Of a stretch of 64,000 nucleotides of DNA, positions 44,151-56,029 are shown piece after piece. Numbering within the stretch: the first letter of the stretch is position 1; each line of letters starts with the position of its first letter. The notes beneath the pieces were generated by a model that saw only the letters and a list, made by a program, of their open reading frames with translations, made no database searches and was not told where the DNA came from. Made by a program: the position numbers and the translations under genes. Source of the DNA: Obelidium mucronatum (Eukaryota > Chytridiomycota > Chytridiomycetes > Chytridiales > Chytriomycetaceae); contig JAIVFH010000025.1 in NCBI GenBank assembly GCA_025765595.1, positions 1-64,000 of the forward strand, in the 5' to 3' direction.

Positions 44151-47100
44151 GATCCCAGGTGGAGACAGGTTTGCTGGGCTGACCTGCTCATTTCCCTTCC
44201 TTTTCTCTGGAAATATATGGCTTTTGCATCCAATTTTGAAAAGTGATTCTAGGAATGGCCAAAAGAATGCAATTCTTCAGACAACCAGCAGCCCAACCAT
44301 ATGCAATGTCTATACATTTGAGCTCACCAGAGTGCCACCGTCCTTTTTGTTTTTACGTGTTTTTCCGTGTTTTTATGCGGTAATGTGTGTCCATTTGTGT
44401 TTTGTGCTTGTGCAACAGAATTAGATTGTTCGGGTACTATATTTGAGTGCACCAGAGAGATGCCTTCATTTCTGTTTTGTTTTTCACGTGTTTTGCGTGT
44501 TTATTTGTGTTAATGCGTAAGTTTATTGCGTGTTTATTTGTGTTAATGCGTAACTTAATTGCGTGTTTATTTGAGTTTTGCCAAGATTGCAAAAGACTTG
44601 GATAGTTCCCGCACTATACTTCAGGGCACTAGAAGGTCCCCTTAAGTTTGGTTTTTTACGTGTTTATGCGTGTTTATGCGTGTTTCTGCGTGTTTATGCG
44701 TGTTTTACTCGACATTTACGTGTTTTCTAGGTGCTTTGATTCTGATTGTTTGTCACCCAATACTCTAGCCCACAAACATCAATTTCTCTTTTGCTCAGTA
44801 TGCAGAGAGCAGCAGCCTGTGCTGTTGTTGGTTTGGTTGCCTCTGCCAACCTATTGTTCCCATTCCCCTACAAAGCGACCTTCTTCAGCCCTCTGTTGAG
44901 TTTAGTGTATTAGAATGCAGTATTTAGTTGTGTTTGATTTGGTTTTTATTTGGTTTTGGATTGTTTCTGTTGGCAGCTCAGGCAAAAAGGGCACCTGAGT
45001 GGTTCTAGCACATTTCACCTCATCAGTATCCCTGTCCCAATACTCCCACAGGATTGGAAGGCTTGGTGCAGGCCGACTTGGATCCCAGGTGGAGACAGGT
45101 TTGCTGGGCTGACCTGCTCATTTCCCTTCCTTTTCTCTGGAAATATATGGCTTTTGCATCCAATTTTGAAAAGTGATTCTAGGAATGGCCAAAAGAATGC
45201 AATTCTTCAGACAACCAGCAGCCCAACCATATGCAATGTCTATACATTTGAGCTCACCAGAGTGCCACCGTCCTTTTTGTTTTTACGTGTTTTTACGTGT
45301 TTTTATGCGGTAATGTGTGTCCATTTGTGTTTTGTGCTTGTGCAACAGAATTAGATTGTTCAGGTACTATATTTGAGTGCACCAGAGAGATGCCTTCATT
45401 TCTGTTTTGTTTTTCACGTGTTTTGCGTGTTTATTTGTGTTAATGCGTAAGTTTATTGCGTGTTTATTTGTGTTAATGCGTAACTTAATTGCGTGTTTAT
45501 TTGAGTTTTGCCAAGATTGCAAAAGACTTGGATAGTTCCCGCACTATACTTCAGGGCACTAGAAGGTCCCCTTAAGTTTGGTTTTTTACGTGTTTATGCG
45601 TGTTTATGCGTGTTTCTGCGTGTTTATGCGTGTTTTACTCGACATTTACGTGTTTTCTAGGTGCTTTGATTCTGATTGTTTATCACCCAATACTCTAGCC
45701 CACAAACATCAATTTCTCTTTTGCTCAGTATGCAGAGAGCAGCAGCCTGTGCTGTTGTTGGTTTGGTTGCCTCTGCCAACCTATTGTTCCCATTCCCCTA
45801 CAAAGCGACCTTCTTCAGCCCTCTGTTGAGTTTAGTGTATTAGAATGCAGTATTTAGTTGTGTTTGATTTGGTTTTTATTTGGTTTTGGATTGTTTCTGT
45901 TGGCAGCTCAGGCAAAAAGGGCACCTGAGTGGTTCTAGCACATTTCACCTCATCAGTATCCCTGTCCCAATACTCCCACAGGATTGGAAGGCTTGGTGCA
46001 GGCCGAATTGGATCCCAGGTGGAGACAGGTTTGCTGGGCTGACCTGCTCATTTCCCTTCCTTTTCTCTGGAAATATATGGCTTTTGCATCCAATTTTGAA
46101 AAGTGATTCTAGGAATGGCCAAAAGAATGCAATTCTTCAGACAACCAGCAGCCCAACCATATGCAATGTCTATACATTTGAGCTCACCAGAGTGCCACCG
46201 TCCTTTTTGTTTTTACGTGTTTTTACGTGTTTTTATGCGGTAATGTGTGTCCATTTGTGTTTTGTGCTTGTGCAACAGAATTAGATTGTTCGGGTACTAT
46301 ATTTGAGTGCACCAGAGAGATGCCTTCATTTCTGTTTTGTTTTTCACGTGTTTTGCGTGTTTATTTGTGTTAATGCGTAAGTTTATTGCGTGTTTATTTG
46401 TGTTAATGCGTAACTTAATTGCGTGTTTATTTGAGTTTTGCCAAGATTGCAAAAGACTTGGATAGTTCCCGCACTATACTTCAGGGCACTAGAAGGTCCC
46501 CTTAAGTTTGGTTTTTTACGTGTTTATGCGTGTTTATGCGTGTTTCTGCGTGTTTATGCGTGTTTTACTCGACATTTACGTGTTTTCTAGGTGCTTTGAT
46601 TCTGATTGTTTATCACCCAATACTCTAGCCCACAAACATCAATTTCTCTTTTGCTCAGTATGCAGAGAGCAGCAGCCTGTGCTGTTGTTGGTTTGGTTGC
46701 CTCTGCCAACCTATTGTTCCCATTCCCCTACAAAGCGACCTTCTTCAGCCCTCTGTTGAGTTTAGTGTATTAGAATGCAGTATTTAGTTGTGTTTGATTT
46801 GGTTTTTATTTGGTTTTGGATTGTTTCTGTTGGCAGCTCAGGCAAAAAGGGCACCTGAGTGGTTCTAGCACATTTCACCTCATCAGTATCCCTGTCCCAA
46901 TACTCCCACAGGATTGGAAGGCTTGGTGCAGGCCGACTTGGATCCCAGGTGGAGACAGGTTTGCTGGGCTGACCTGCTCATTTCCCTTCCTTTTCTCTGG
47001 AAATATATGGCTTTTGCATCCAATTTTGAAAAGTGATTCTAGGAATGGCCAAAAGAATGCAATTCTTCAGACAACCAGCAGCCCAACCATATGCAATGTC

Positions 47101-48100
47101 TATACATTTGAGCTCACCAGAGTGCCACCGTCCTTTTTGTTTTTACGTGTTTTTACGTGTTTTTATGCGGTAATGTGTGTCCATTTGTGTTTTGTGCTTG
47201 TGCAACAGAATTAGATTGTTCAGGTACTATATTTGAGTGCACCAGAGAGATGCCTTCATTTCTGTTTTGTTTTTCACGTGTTTTGCGTGTTTATTTGTGT
47301 TAATGCGTAAGTTTATTGCGTGTTTATTTGTGTTAATGCGTAACTTAATTGCGTGTTTATTTGAGTTTTGCCAAGATTGCAAAAGACTTGGATAGTTCCC
47401 ACACTATACTTCAGGGCACTAGAAGGTCCCCTTAAGTTTGGTTTTTTACGTGTTTATGCGTGTTTCTGCGTGTTTATCCGTGTTTATGCGTGTTTTACTC
47501 GACATTTACGTGTTTTCTAGGTGCTTTGATTCTGATTGTTTATCACCCAATACTCTAGCCCACAAACATCAATTTCTCTTTTGCTCAGTATGCAGAGAGC
47601 AGCAGCCTGTGCTGTTGTTGGTTTGGTTGCCTCTGCCAACCTATTGTTCCCATTCCCCTACAAAGCGACCTTCTTCAGCCCTCTGTTGAGTTTAGTGTAT
47701 TAGAATGCAGTATTTAGTTGTGTTTGATTTGGTTTTTATTTGGTTTTGGATTGTTTCTGTTGGCAGCTCAGGCAAAAAGGGCACCTGAGTGGTTCTAGCA
47801 CATTTCACCTCATCAGTATCCCTGTCCCAATACTCCCACAGGATTGGAAGGCTTGGTGCAGGCCGAATTGGATCCCAGGTGGAGACAGGTTTGCTGGGCT
47901 GACCTGCTCATTTCCCTTCCTTTTCTCTGGAAATATATGGCTTTTGCATCCAATTTTGAAAAGTGATTCTAGGAATGGCCAAAAGAATGCAATTCTTCAG
48001 ACAACCAGCAGCCCAACCATATGCAATGTCTATACATTTGAGCTCACCAGAGTGCCACCGTCCTTTTTGTTTTTATGTGTTTTCACTTGTTTTATGCGGT
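44151..48100. repeat. 930-bp tandem array, ~4.2 copies, dimeric higher-order pattern
   Basis: Copies start near 44151, 45081, 46011, 46941 and 47871 (the last ends at about 48095). Neighbouring copies differ at a few bases. Copies 1 and 3 share TTCGGGTACT and end GCCGACTTGG, while copies 2 and 4 share TTCAGGTACT and end GCCGAATTGG. Within each unit are GT-rich short repeats built on GCGTGTTTAT and ACGTGTTTT. No credible coding capacity is seen; frames of 83 and 134 codons recur in each copy but look like chance. Confidence 0.95.
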
Positions 48101-48499
48101 TCAAGTGTTCCAAATCTGGAATACGCTTTGTTATCATCACAGGCATTCCAAGATAGAATTCAAAAGTAAGGGGAATTTCGCTGGTGGCATCGTCATTCAG
48201 AAAACCAAGTTGAGACAATTCTGCGGTATTGACATCCTTCGAAGCCTCGCTACAATCCGATGGCACACCAATTGCTTTTCCCGAGCAAAGTCCATGACTG
48301 TCTTCCGCAAGACAGCGCATCATTCAAGATTCATTGCAGTAGCCACTGGTGCAAGAATTCTACAGTTGGTGGGACATTTGACAACGTTGACTAGGCTTGG
48401 GAACTTGTAGCGTTGATTTCATCAATATCAGACTGAGTCAGTGCCCCCCAACGCATTAGCGCTAGGATCCCCACAGGGTCATCTTTCTGGCGCCAAACC

Positions 48500-48660
48500 T
48501 GTATCCAATAAAATACAATAAAATAGGATTAGTGGAAGATACAAACTTCCTATTAAAGGGCCTTTTCCAATAAAAGCTTTTTCCAATAAAATAAAAATAT
48601 TGGAAAGGGCCTTTTCCAATAAAATAGAAATATTGGAAAGATGGAATCAAGGGAAAGCAA
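48500..48660 (-). repeat. Intronic TTCCAATA...TATTGGAA hairpins (cluster 1)
   Basis: Lies in a Helitron-gene intron that ends TATTGGATACAG. At least two complete short hairpins (TTCCAATA, an A/T spacer, TATTGGAA) and several half-sites are present. Confidence 0.75.
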
Positions 48661-49910
48661 AAAATATTGGATAGATGGAATCAAGTGAAATCAAACCTTT
48701 GTCAGAAACACAACAAAATTCAAGTTTGCCCATAGGCGTTGTCCAGCAGCAACATTTGAGCTGTCCGAAGATGTCCGGGAAGCATGGTCAAACAAAGGTT
48801 TTCCTCCAACGGGAGGAAGTTGCAACCAGTCTCCACATTTGAGCAGTCCTGGGGACTATTTCCACAAGCTTCACGAGTTCTCAAATCCCTTTTCCCCATA
48901 ATATCAATTTTTGTTATTGAAACCTCATCAACAATCGACAGGTAAACACATTGTATCTTGATTTTGAGTGTATGATTCAAAGGAGGAGATGGATCCAAAC
49001 ATATGGTCAACCCGCGGTAGGAGTGAATTGTATCTCCTTCAATCATAAGACCTGCCAACCAGTGAATGACATTGTTTCAATAGTATTTCTTCTCCCCCAT
49101 AGTTTTGCAAATGTCAACAATGCAGATATTACAGCCGATTTGCCGGTGCCAGCTTCACCACCAAGGTATCCAATTAGCTGAGGTTTTAGGTTGTATTTGG
49201 TGGGATCATCAATTTGGTGAGCATCATTAAGATAGAGGAAAAGAAGGTGCCTCGCGTAAGTCTCAAAAGTGTAATGCTGCCAAAAATCCAAGCAGAATGC
49301 ACTTGATATTTGACAGATTCTGGCAAAAGGTTTCAAAACAGAAGGATTTGGAACAGCACCAGGAGCTGGCTCAACCCAGGGTACAGGGACAAGTAAGTCC
49401 CCCAGACAAAGAACTTTCTCAGATTTGGACACTTGTCGATAGTAGCAATCCGCGCCATTAAAATCCAGGTCCTGTCGCACTTCCTGCGCTTTTGAAGCAG
49501 CTTTATAATCCTCGAAAGTTGTAAATGTTAGAAGATACATATGCTGCAATATTGGAGCATTGTTGACGGAAGAGGAAATAGCAGCATCCAATAGGGGATG
49601 GATGCTATTCAGATCGGCAGCAACGAACGCACAATAGAATCAGCCAATTTTTGTTCAAAGTCTCCCAACAAGTTCCCATCTTCATCATCTGGTACATGGT
49701 CACAAATGTCAGAAGAAGACATTAGTGAATCAGGATCAGAAAGCGGGTGCTCCCTTAATATCCTCTCTTCGTCTGATTCCTCATTTGAGAACTTTTTTTC
49801 ATTGCTCTCATAATACCCCCAATTGAGTTCCTCATGAAGCTGTGCAGCTGTTACATTGGCTACAGCACCATGAAGCAAAAAATGGGAATAGGCATCCTGA
49901 TAGGTCTGGT

Positions 49911-49967
49911 CTGTTCCAATAAAATGAAATTATTGGAAAGCAGGAAGACAGAAAACATAACATTTAC
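49911..49967 (-). repeat. 57-nt intron containing one TTCCAAT/ATTGGAA hairpin
   Basis: An intron of the Helitron gene from GTAAATG to GGAACAG. More than a third of it is the palindrome TTCCAATA...TATTGGAA, placed against the 3' splice site. Confidence 0.75.
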
Positions 49968-51249
49968 CTGAAGTGTACCTGAGGTCTGTTGAGGAAGTGT
50001 GAGGCTTGAAAAGACAAAGTAGACTTTTGTAGTAGAACTGTATGTCTGCAGCAGGTAAGTCCTTGGACATATTTGGCAATTGGCGCCTGTTGATGATTAG
50101 GACTTTACGTGCCAAATTCTTGTTGTGCACCCAGTGCTTCAACGACCCAGATCCCACAAGGTGGTACTGTTCAATACAATCAATGTAGTTCATATCAACA
50201 AGAGTCTTTCTGTGGGTTGGAGTGTTTGAACAGCGATCCCAGTATAGAGACATAGGAGATAAAGTCCCAGAGGAATTAAGAGCTGAAACAGAAATACTTA
50301 TGTCAATGAACTCTTCAGCAGATTCTGCGGGTGTTGAGTCAGGGTAGCAGCCAGTAATGAGACCCAGATTGGAGTACACATACTCATGTGAGCTCTTAAA
50401 TAAGTCGCCATCGTTGATGGTTAAGTACACAGCCATAGTAGTACAGATTTCCACAGGTTTTGTCAAGGTATATAACAGCTTGTTGATTATACAAAGCCCC
50501 CGCTCTTCTTTTGAGAGAGCAGAGTCATCTTCCCTCAACAAAACAGCATCCACAGTTTTAGAATACAGGCCAATTCTCATAATGACAGATGATTCCAGTC
50601 CCTGGCGTTTAAAAGTGTACTTAATCGTGTAAGCTGTTGATGTTCTTGTTGCGGAATTAATTAGAAACTGGACGTCCATGTTGTCCTGGGAAAGTTACGT
50701 CCAGTGCAGATTACACAGATTATAGTATTCCAGTCCAATTGAACGAAAGCTTTTCACTATACAGGTTGTTGGGTCCATAGCAGTTTCCAGCATATTTGCC
50801 AGGTTTGGTATCAAGAATCGACAAATTGAAGCATGAGGGGTTCTGGAGGTACACTTAAAGCAGGAGCGTGTATGAGACGCATGGTGGAACTGAAACTCAA
50901 GCAAACAAAGAGCAAACAGGACTGTCTCCTTGTTGGACATGATGAAATCCTTTGATGGAGGGGAACAACGAAAGCGATCAATATCCTCCAGAGTTATAGA
51001 AATGTTCTTTTCTTTTGCAAATTCCCGGATACGCTCCTCAAGAACATCCTTGTGGCAAAATGATCAATTACATGTTTTGCACTAAGAGGTGGTACATGGT
51101 TTCTTCCCAACTCGAAGTTTCTGGAAAGCTTCCCCCGGAATAGGAACAGTCTCCAATGTGCCATCACAACCAGGAGTTGGACAATAGTTGCAAGAGCATG
51201 AGAAGGGAGGATTTGTATCAAGAACAGTGTCACAAAAGGCCAAAGTGCG

Positions 51250-51345
51250 CAAGTTTAAGAAACAATTTCCAATAATTTCGGAATATTGGAAATAAGGCTT
51301 CCAATAATTTGGGGATATTGGAAAATTAGAAAATTGCGAGCTCAC
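51250..51345 (-). repeat. Intronic TTCCAAT/ATTGGAA hairpins (two)
   Basis: An intron beginning GTGAGCTCG holds two consecutive palindromes of the same TTCCAATA/TATTGGAA family. Confidence 0.7.
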
Positions 51346-52394
51346 CTTTTGTTAAATTCAGGGTCTTCCAGACGCTTACGAAAATCTTCTGACGTTTTGG
51401 GTAGCCCATGTATGGAGATATTCATGTGAAAGTGTAGATCTCCTTTTTTCTGGGTTTCAGCAGAGGTGGTTACATACCGGGGAACACCTAAACACCCACC
51501 CCCTCTTGTGGGAGCTCTGTACTTGAAGTCCCAACCAATAAAGCCTCCAAAAACACTTCCAGCACCCTACAAGCATAATCCGCACACTCATAAGGATTTT
51601 TTGCTGCTTCAGAAGCTCGCTTGGATAGGGTGGGTAGGATTAAGTTGTCATATTCCCCTCCAATGCTGAACTTCAATTCACAAAGTTCCCCACTCAAAAG
51701 ATGACAATTACTTGCAACAACAAAGCTTTGCAATGTTGCAGGGGATATTGTTGCAAATACATTGGGAACGCCCAATCTTTTCTGCAACCCAAAAGTGTGC
51801 AGAGCACTCTGGCGGGACTCATCAGAACCAGTGTACCCGCGAAGACCGGGCAACACTGAATTCTTCAATCCCAACAACAGACGCTTTACTTCTACTGGAA
51901 CAGGCGGCATACTAAGACGTTTGTTCCGCATGCTCCTGACACTTCCGAATATCTTCACGGGTCCACGATCCCTCCGCAACAACTGACTTCCGTAGTCGCA
52001 TCAACAGATACTGTTGCGCGTACGATCTATGTGATGAAGTACGTTCATGCGTTACACCAAGAAAGCCCCAATGCGCAGCTGCCTTCCCGTCATGACACTG
52101 GTATAAAAGTTTGATCCATCGTTCTTGAAAACGTAGAAGATCTGAAAACAGCATAGTCTTCCGGTGTACTGTTGTCAAGAACGTCAGGTGTTAGGGCAGC
52201 AGCGGCAGTGCTGTCTGGGACATCAGGTTGCGGGGCAGTAGGTGGAGTGTTTGATGAAGGTGAGAACACATAGTGTATAGTATCTTCATTAGAGGATGAA
52301 GCGGCGGAACCGGTGTTGCAGGTAGTGTGGTCCAACAAACGACATATCTTCTCATTTACAGCAGTCTCGCTATTGAAGGAGCGGTCGACAAATA

Positions 52395-52580
52395 CTGGTG
52401 AATCCCAAAGTTAGTAACAAAGTGAAGAAAGGCATTTCCAATAATACACCAATTATTGAAAAGCAGGAATGGTGCATGTTTCCAATAAGACATAATTATT
52501 AGAAATCCAAGATGGGAAGTTCCAATAAAACAAAACTATTGGAAAATGCAGAAACTAAAATTAATGGGAACAGAACTAAC
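52395..52580 (-). repeat. 186-nt intron with three TTCCAAT/ATTGGAA hairpins
   Basis: The intron begins GTTAGTTCTG and ends GATTCACCAG. It contains three hairpins of the family, in different states of decay, separated by about 30 nt. Confidence 0.75.
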
Positions 52581-52800
52581 CTCCTCCTTCCAGCTTATTC
52601 TCACCGCGGTGTTTGTTAACAAGATAATTGTGTTCTTTGTAACCAGAATGATGAGCCTCAAAAAATTCCAAGAGTTCATAAACAAAGTCTTGGCACTTAT
52701 ATTGGGTTTTCTGCTCCGCAATCTCCAAAGGTGTCCATGCTCCAACAAAGGTAAAGCGAAATGTGGACCCAATACTTGCAGGGACAGAGCAAAGCACTGG

Positions 52801-53507
52801 TGCACTGTTCTTTAGAATGTAATATTGGCAGGAGCCGCTTCAGGAAGGAAGTGCAAGCAAGAAGGCAAAGCACTGATTGGGGTATTTTTATTTATTGTTT
52901 CTTCAATATTTTGTTATTTTTGACTTCGCACATCCTTTTTTTGTTTTTGTTTATTGTTGTGGTACTCTGGATTTTGTTTATTACTTTAAATACATATGTT
53001 ATGGTTTTAAAACTTTTCTGTTCATTGTTTCTTACCTTTTTTGAAATAAAGTTAGGACTAGCTTTCAACTGGCTCTCAACTGGCTGTCAACTGGCTTGCA
53101 GCCTGTGAACTAACTGCAACGCGGCTGGCTTTCCACTGGTTAGCGGCTTGCACGCGGGGCGCCCACAGGTTGCGAGCAGCCTGCTAAGCGGCCCGTTAGC
53201 AGCTCGCGAGGTCCGGCTCGCTATGGGGACACGAAGAGTTACAAACCTGAAGACTAACACAGAATGTATTGAAACTGAACTAAAACTCAGAGCAGAAAGC
53301 TTGCTATTTATGCAAGTTCTGGAATTTCAAATAACAAAAGTTCAAAACTGAAAACAAACTGAAAATCAAACAGAAATTGTGATAGCAAGAGTGATAGCAC
53401 AATAATATGTGAAATCAAGAATGATATCACAAAATGAAACTGAAAAACTTAGTAAAATGACAAATCAAAGATGACAAATACAAAAATAGAAACTTAAAGT
53501 AAAATGT
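52801..53507. other. Non-coding stretch: short direct repeats and LTR interior
   Basis: 53060-53100 has the motif CAACTGGCT repeated three times in slightly varied context. A GC-rich patch follows at 53110-53225. 53230-53507 is A/T-rich and is probably the rest of the LTR that begins at 53610 (it contains CATAAATAGC, a TATA-like box, on the minus strand). No gene is seen. Confidence 0.4.
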
Positions 53508-53573
53508 TACTAGCGGGGATTGAACCCGGGTTTCCATCGTGGTCGCCTTAATGACCACTAAGCTACGGAAGTA
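53508..53573 (-). other. tRNA-like sequence with Pol III A and B boxes, inside LTR
   Basis: Read on the minus strand it contains a full A box (TAGCTTAGTGG) and B box (GGTTCAATCCC) at tRNA spacing, followed by a short T run. The T arm pairs 4 of 5 bases. The acceptor and anticodon stems pair poorly and the total length (about 66 nt) is short for a tRNA. It is therefore read as a tRNA-derived remnant or an internal Pol III promoter, not a working tRNA gene. Confidence 0.55.
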
Positions 53574-53610
53574 TAGAGAAATATCCCTATAAGACGGGTG
53601 ATTCCTAACA

Positions 53611-54479
53611 TCATCCCCTTCTTTTCTTGCAATTGCGAACACTTGCAGCAATCGCACCAGGACCAGGCTTATCGGGATATTTGGCATGGAATTCAGACAC
53701 CAACTCAGCAGAACCAGAAACATTGGCAGCAGGCTCCCAAGAGCGGTCAGAGTTAGAATAACCCATCCAATGTACCAAATATTGAAGTTTGTTGTAGAAA
53801 ACGCGAGAATCCAAGATTTCTTGAACTTCCCATTCTTCAGTGTTGTCTACGATAACTGGCGGAGGTGGAGGTTGGGTAAACGCGGCAACAATATTCTTAG
53901 TCTTGGGATGCAGCAAAGACGCGTGGAATACTGGATGAATACGCATGGTTGAAGGTAAGGCAAGCTCAAAGGCGACTGGGTTGATGACGCACTTGACTTT
54001 AAAAGGACCAAGTTTCTTATCATCAATCTTTTGAGAAGGACGATTAGTCTTGATATTGCGACGATCCAAGAAAACCAAGTCTCCGGGTTTAATTTCTGGA
54101 ACCGGTAACCGAGATTTGTTGGCTTGTGTAGTGTAACCTTCCTGGGCAAACTTTAAGTTCGCACGAAGGTCTTCAAGAATAGTTTTCATTGACGCGAGGC
54201 GATCTTCAGCGTCAGGAACAGAGGATTCACGAATAACAGAGGGGTCAAAAATTGGATTGGGACCAGAGTTTGCGAAGAACGGTGTATGACCAGTAGTGGT
54301 TACCAGAGAATCTTTGTAGGCAAATTCGCAAAGAGGTAACTTGGATACCCAATCGTCTTGCTGGTAGTTACAGTAAACGCGTAGGTATTGTTCAATGACT
54401 TGATTGAGGACTTCAGTAGATCCATCAGTTTGAGGGTGAAAAGCGGTAGAAATGTTAAGTTTAACGTTGATTCCTAACA
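53611..54479 (-). pseudogene. Ty3/gypsy integrase C-terminus with chromodomain (5'-truncated)
   Basis: The frame covers the end of a chromovirus-type integrase: HPQTDGSTEVLNQVIEQYL, then FAYKDSLVTTTGHTPFF, the GPY-type part (KLGPFKVKCVINPVAFEL), and a chromodomain (EWEVQEILDSRVFYNKLQYL, then WMGYSNSDRSWEP). It stops with TGA at 53611-53613 after a purine tract (AAAAGAAGGGGA). The LTR-like TGTTAGGAATCA begins at the next base. Gag, protease, reverse transcriptase, RNase H and the integrase core are missing. The upstream break lies exactly at a second copy of TGTTAGGAATCA (54468-54479). Confidence 0.85.
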
Positions 54480-55582
54480 GTTAGGGTTAGAAGAACAAGT
54501 CCGTCAAGATGTTATCCAACACCGCCGTTTCATCATTTGGTGTGTATCTCAGCTTTTAAACTTCTGCTTTAAAAAAAAATGGCAGGTTCAATTTTTTTTT
54601 GGGGCATTTCCCCAGCGTACAATAGTGTAGAATTGCGTACGATTGCGTTACAGCAAGCCCGGGCCACGTGCCTGTGCACTTTTGAGTAGGCTTGATTGTA
54701 AGTCGAACTTGCTTCATTTCCAACTGCTCGAAAACCATGAAGTTGCGCAGCACTACTGCTGTGCAACCTCAATTGACAACTTAAACTAAACTCGACCATG
54801 TATGTTTCTTTTCAGACGTTTCAAACTGGAGAATGTGCATGCGAGGTTGCTACTGGTGGGAGGCCAGGCTATGGTGTCACATTGAGAACTCAAGGAATGG
54901 TCAATTATGTTCAGTTGATTCCCCACCCTCTATTTGAAACCACCGTGTCAGTCTGCCAAAAAATAGCCAAGAGAATGTGAAATACTGGTATATTTGCATC
55001 AGATTACTGTCTTCTTGAAACTCAGCTTGCAATCTAAAATGTATTTGCACAGCTACTCTTCAGGACAAAGAGAACACTCCTGAAGTTGCCACTGGTACTA
55101 CAATTATTCCAAGCATTCCTCCCATTCATCAAGATCAACAATTCGTCACTGCTTGCAAAGCTTTTTTGAATAACCTTTAATTTTACCAACGGAGAAGTTA
55201 GGTCTTTTGCAGGACTTTCATTCAACACAGGAAGCAGAAAAATTGTTTTTGAGGAGTTTTGTTGTAAGGCTCTTCTAGAATGACCAGAAAAATTTAAGTG
55301 ACTTTTCTATTATTATTGCGAGAAAATCTAAGGCTGCCTTCTTGTTTCCAAAGCTGATACAGCAACGCCAATGTCATTTTGTTTTCTCTTGAAGGTTCCA
55401 GAATTTGTGCATTGGCTGGTGAGGTCTGACAGAACAAGGTTGTGGCCACTTCAAGATTTAACAGCTGGAAAATTGATTAAGTAAAAAAAAATGTAATGAA
55501 ATCAAGGAGTCAAAAGCTCTTATTAAGACTGTTGAACCTTCATGTATTGTGTGGGAGTGATAAATGGAACCACGTACTATAG
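54480..55582. other. Non-coding stretch with short telomere-like motif
   Basis: About 1.1 kb without a credible gene. It opens with TTAGGGTTAG (54481-54490) next to the broken retroelement. The remainder is A/T-rich single-copy-looking sequence. A plus-strand frame at 54798-54980 has no recognisable feature. Confidence 0.45.
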
Positions 55583-55860
55583 CGAGCGGCACGCGCGATT
55601 CGGACTCCGATTCGGACTCCGATTCGGGAAACGATTCGGAGTCCGACTAGGGTCCGATTCGGATCCGAATAGGAGCAACTCCGAATCGGAGTCCAAATCG
55701 GAGTTGCCAATAGGGCTATTGGCGCTCCTAGCCGCCTCCTAATGGAGTCCTAATCACTTCTCATTAGGAGGAAACAACTTTTTCCTGCAATTTGAGCATT
55801 GTCCTATTAGGAGCTACTCAGTCCTATTAGGACGACCGACTAGGACTTAACATCCTATGA
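55583..55860. repeat. Left terminal iteron cluster of the KDZ-like element
   Basis: Dense alternating copies of GATTCGGA/TCCGAATC and ATTAGGAG/CTCCTAAT in both orientations. They give many overlapping short palindromes. Confidence 0.8.
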
Positions 55861-56029
55861 AAATAACTGTCAACTGCAAAACACTTTAAAAAAATTCCCA
55901 AAAATTACAAACCATCTGAAAAAATTTAAAAAAATTGCAAAAATACAAAATTAAAATTCAGAATTTTATGATATTATAGTTAAAATTAATCATAAAAATT
56001 TATCAATTTTTCAAATAAACCTCTGGCTA

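Larger units (their letters stand above)
48096..52800 (-). pseudogene. Helitron-like Rep/helicase gene, decayed and 3'-truncated
   Basis: Exons give the Helitron order on the minus strand. Zinc-type Cys/His segments and the Helitron-like N domain come first (LGVPNVFATISPATLQSF, then CHLLSGELC). The HUH motif in DLHFHMNISIHG lies near 51430. The tyrosine motif YTIKYTFK lies near 50620. The PIF1-type helicase follows, with Walker A GGEAGTGKS (about 49130), Walker B SIVDEVSI and FYLGMPVMITKRI (about 48150). Stops and a frame change occur around 48330-48420, and the last helicase motifs are missing where the frame runs into the 930-bp array. Helitrons move by rolling-circle replication. The 5' start beyond 52800 was not resolved. 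Confidence 0.75.

Noticed and set aside
44950..47700. Repeated plus-strand frames of 83 and 134 codons in each array unit
   Set aside because: They recur only because the unit recurs; composition is low complexity in part, no domain is seen, and the shift between copies fits neutral drift.
44151..48100. CRISPR-like or phage-like repeat
   Set aside because: The repeats are direct 930-bp units without spacers, in a eukaryotic intron-rich context.
53200..53230. Matching target duplication for the gypsy LTR (GTTAG followed by TG on the plus strand)
   Set aside because: No such junction was found between 52800 and 53500, so the outer end of the LTR remains undefined.
53508..53573. Functional tRNA gene
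   Set aside because: A and B boxes are good, but the acceptor and anticodon stems do not pair and no plausible anticodon loop forms.
55590..55742. Frames giving repetitive peptides (GLRFGLRFG, IRSAIRS, LIAILIA types) in the iteron clusters
   Set aside because: They arise from translating the short DNA repeats and lie in terminal or intronic sequence.
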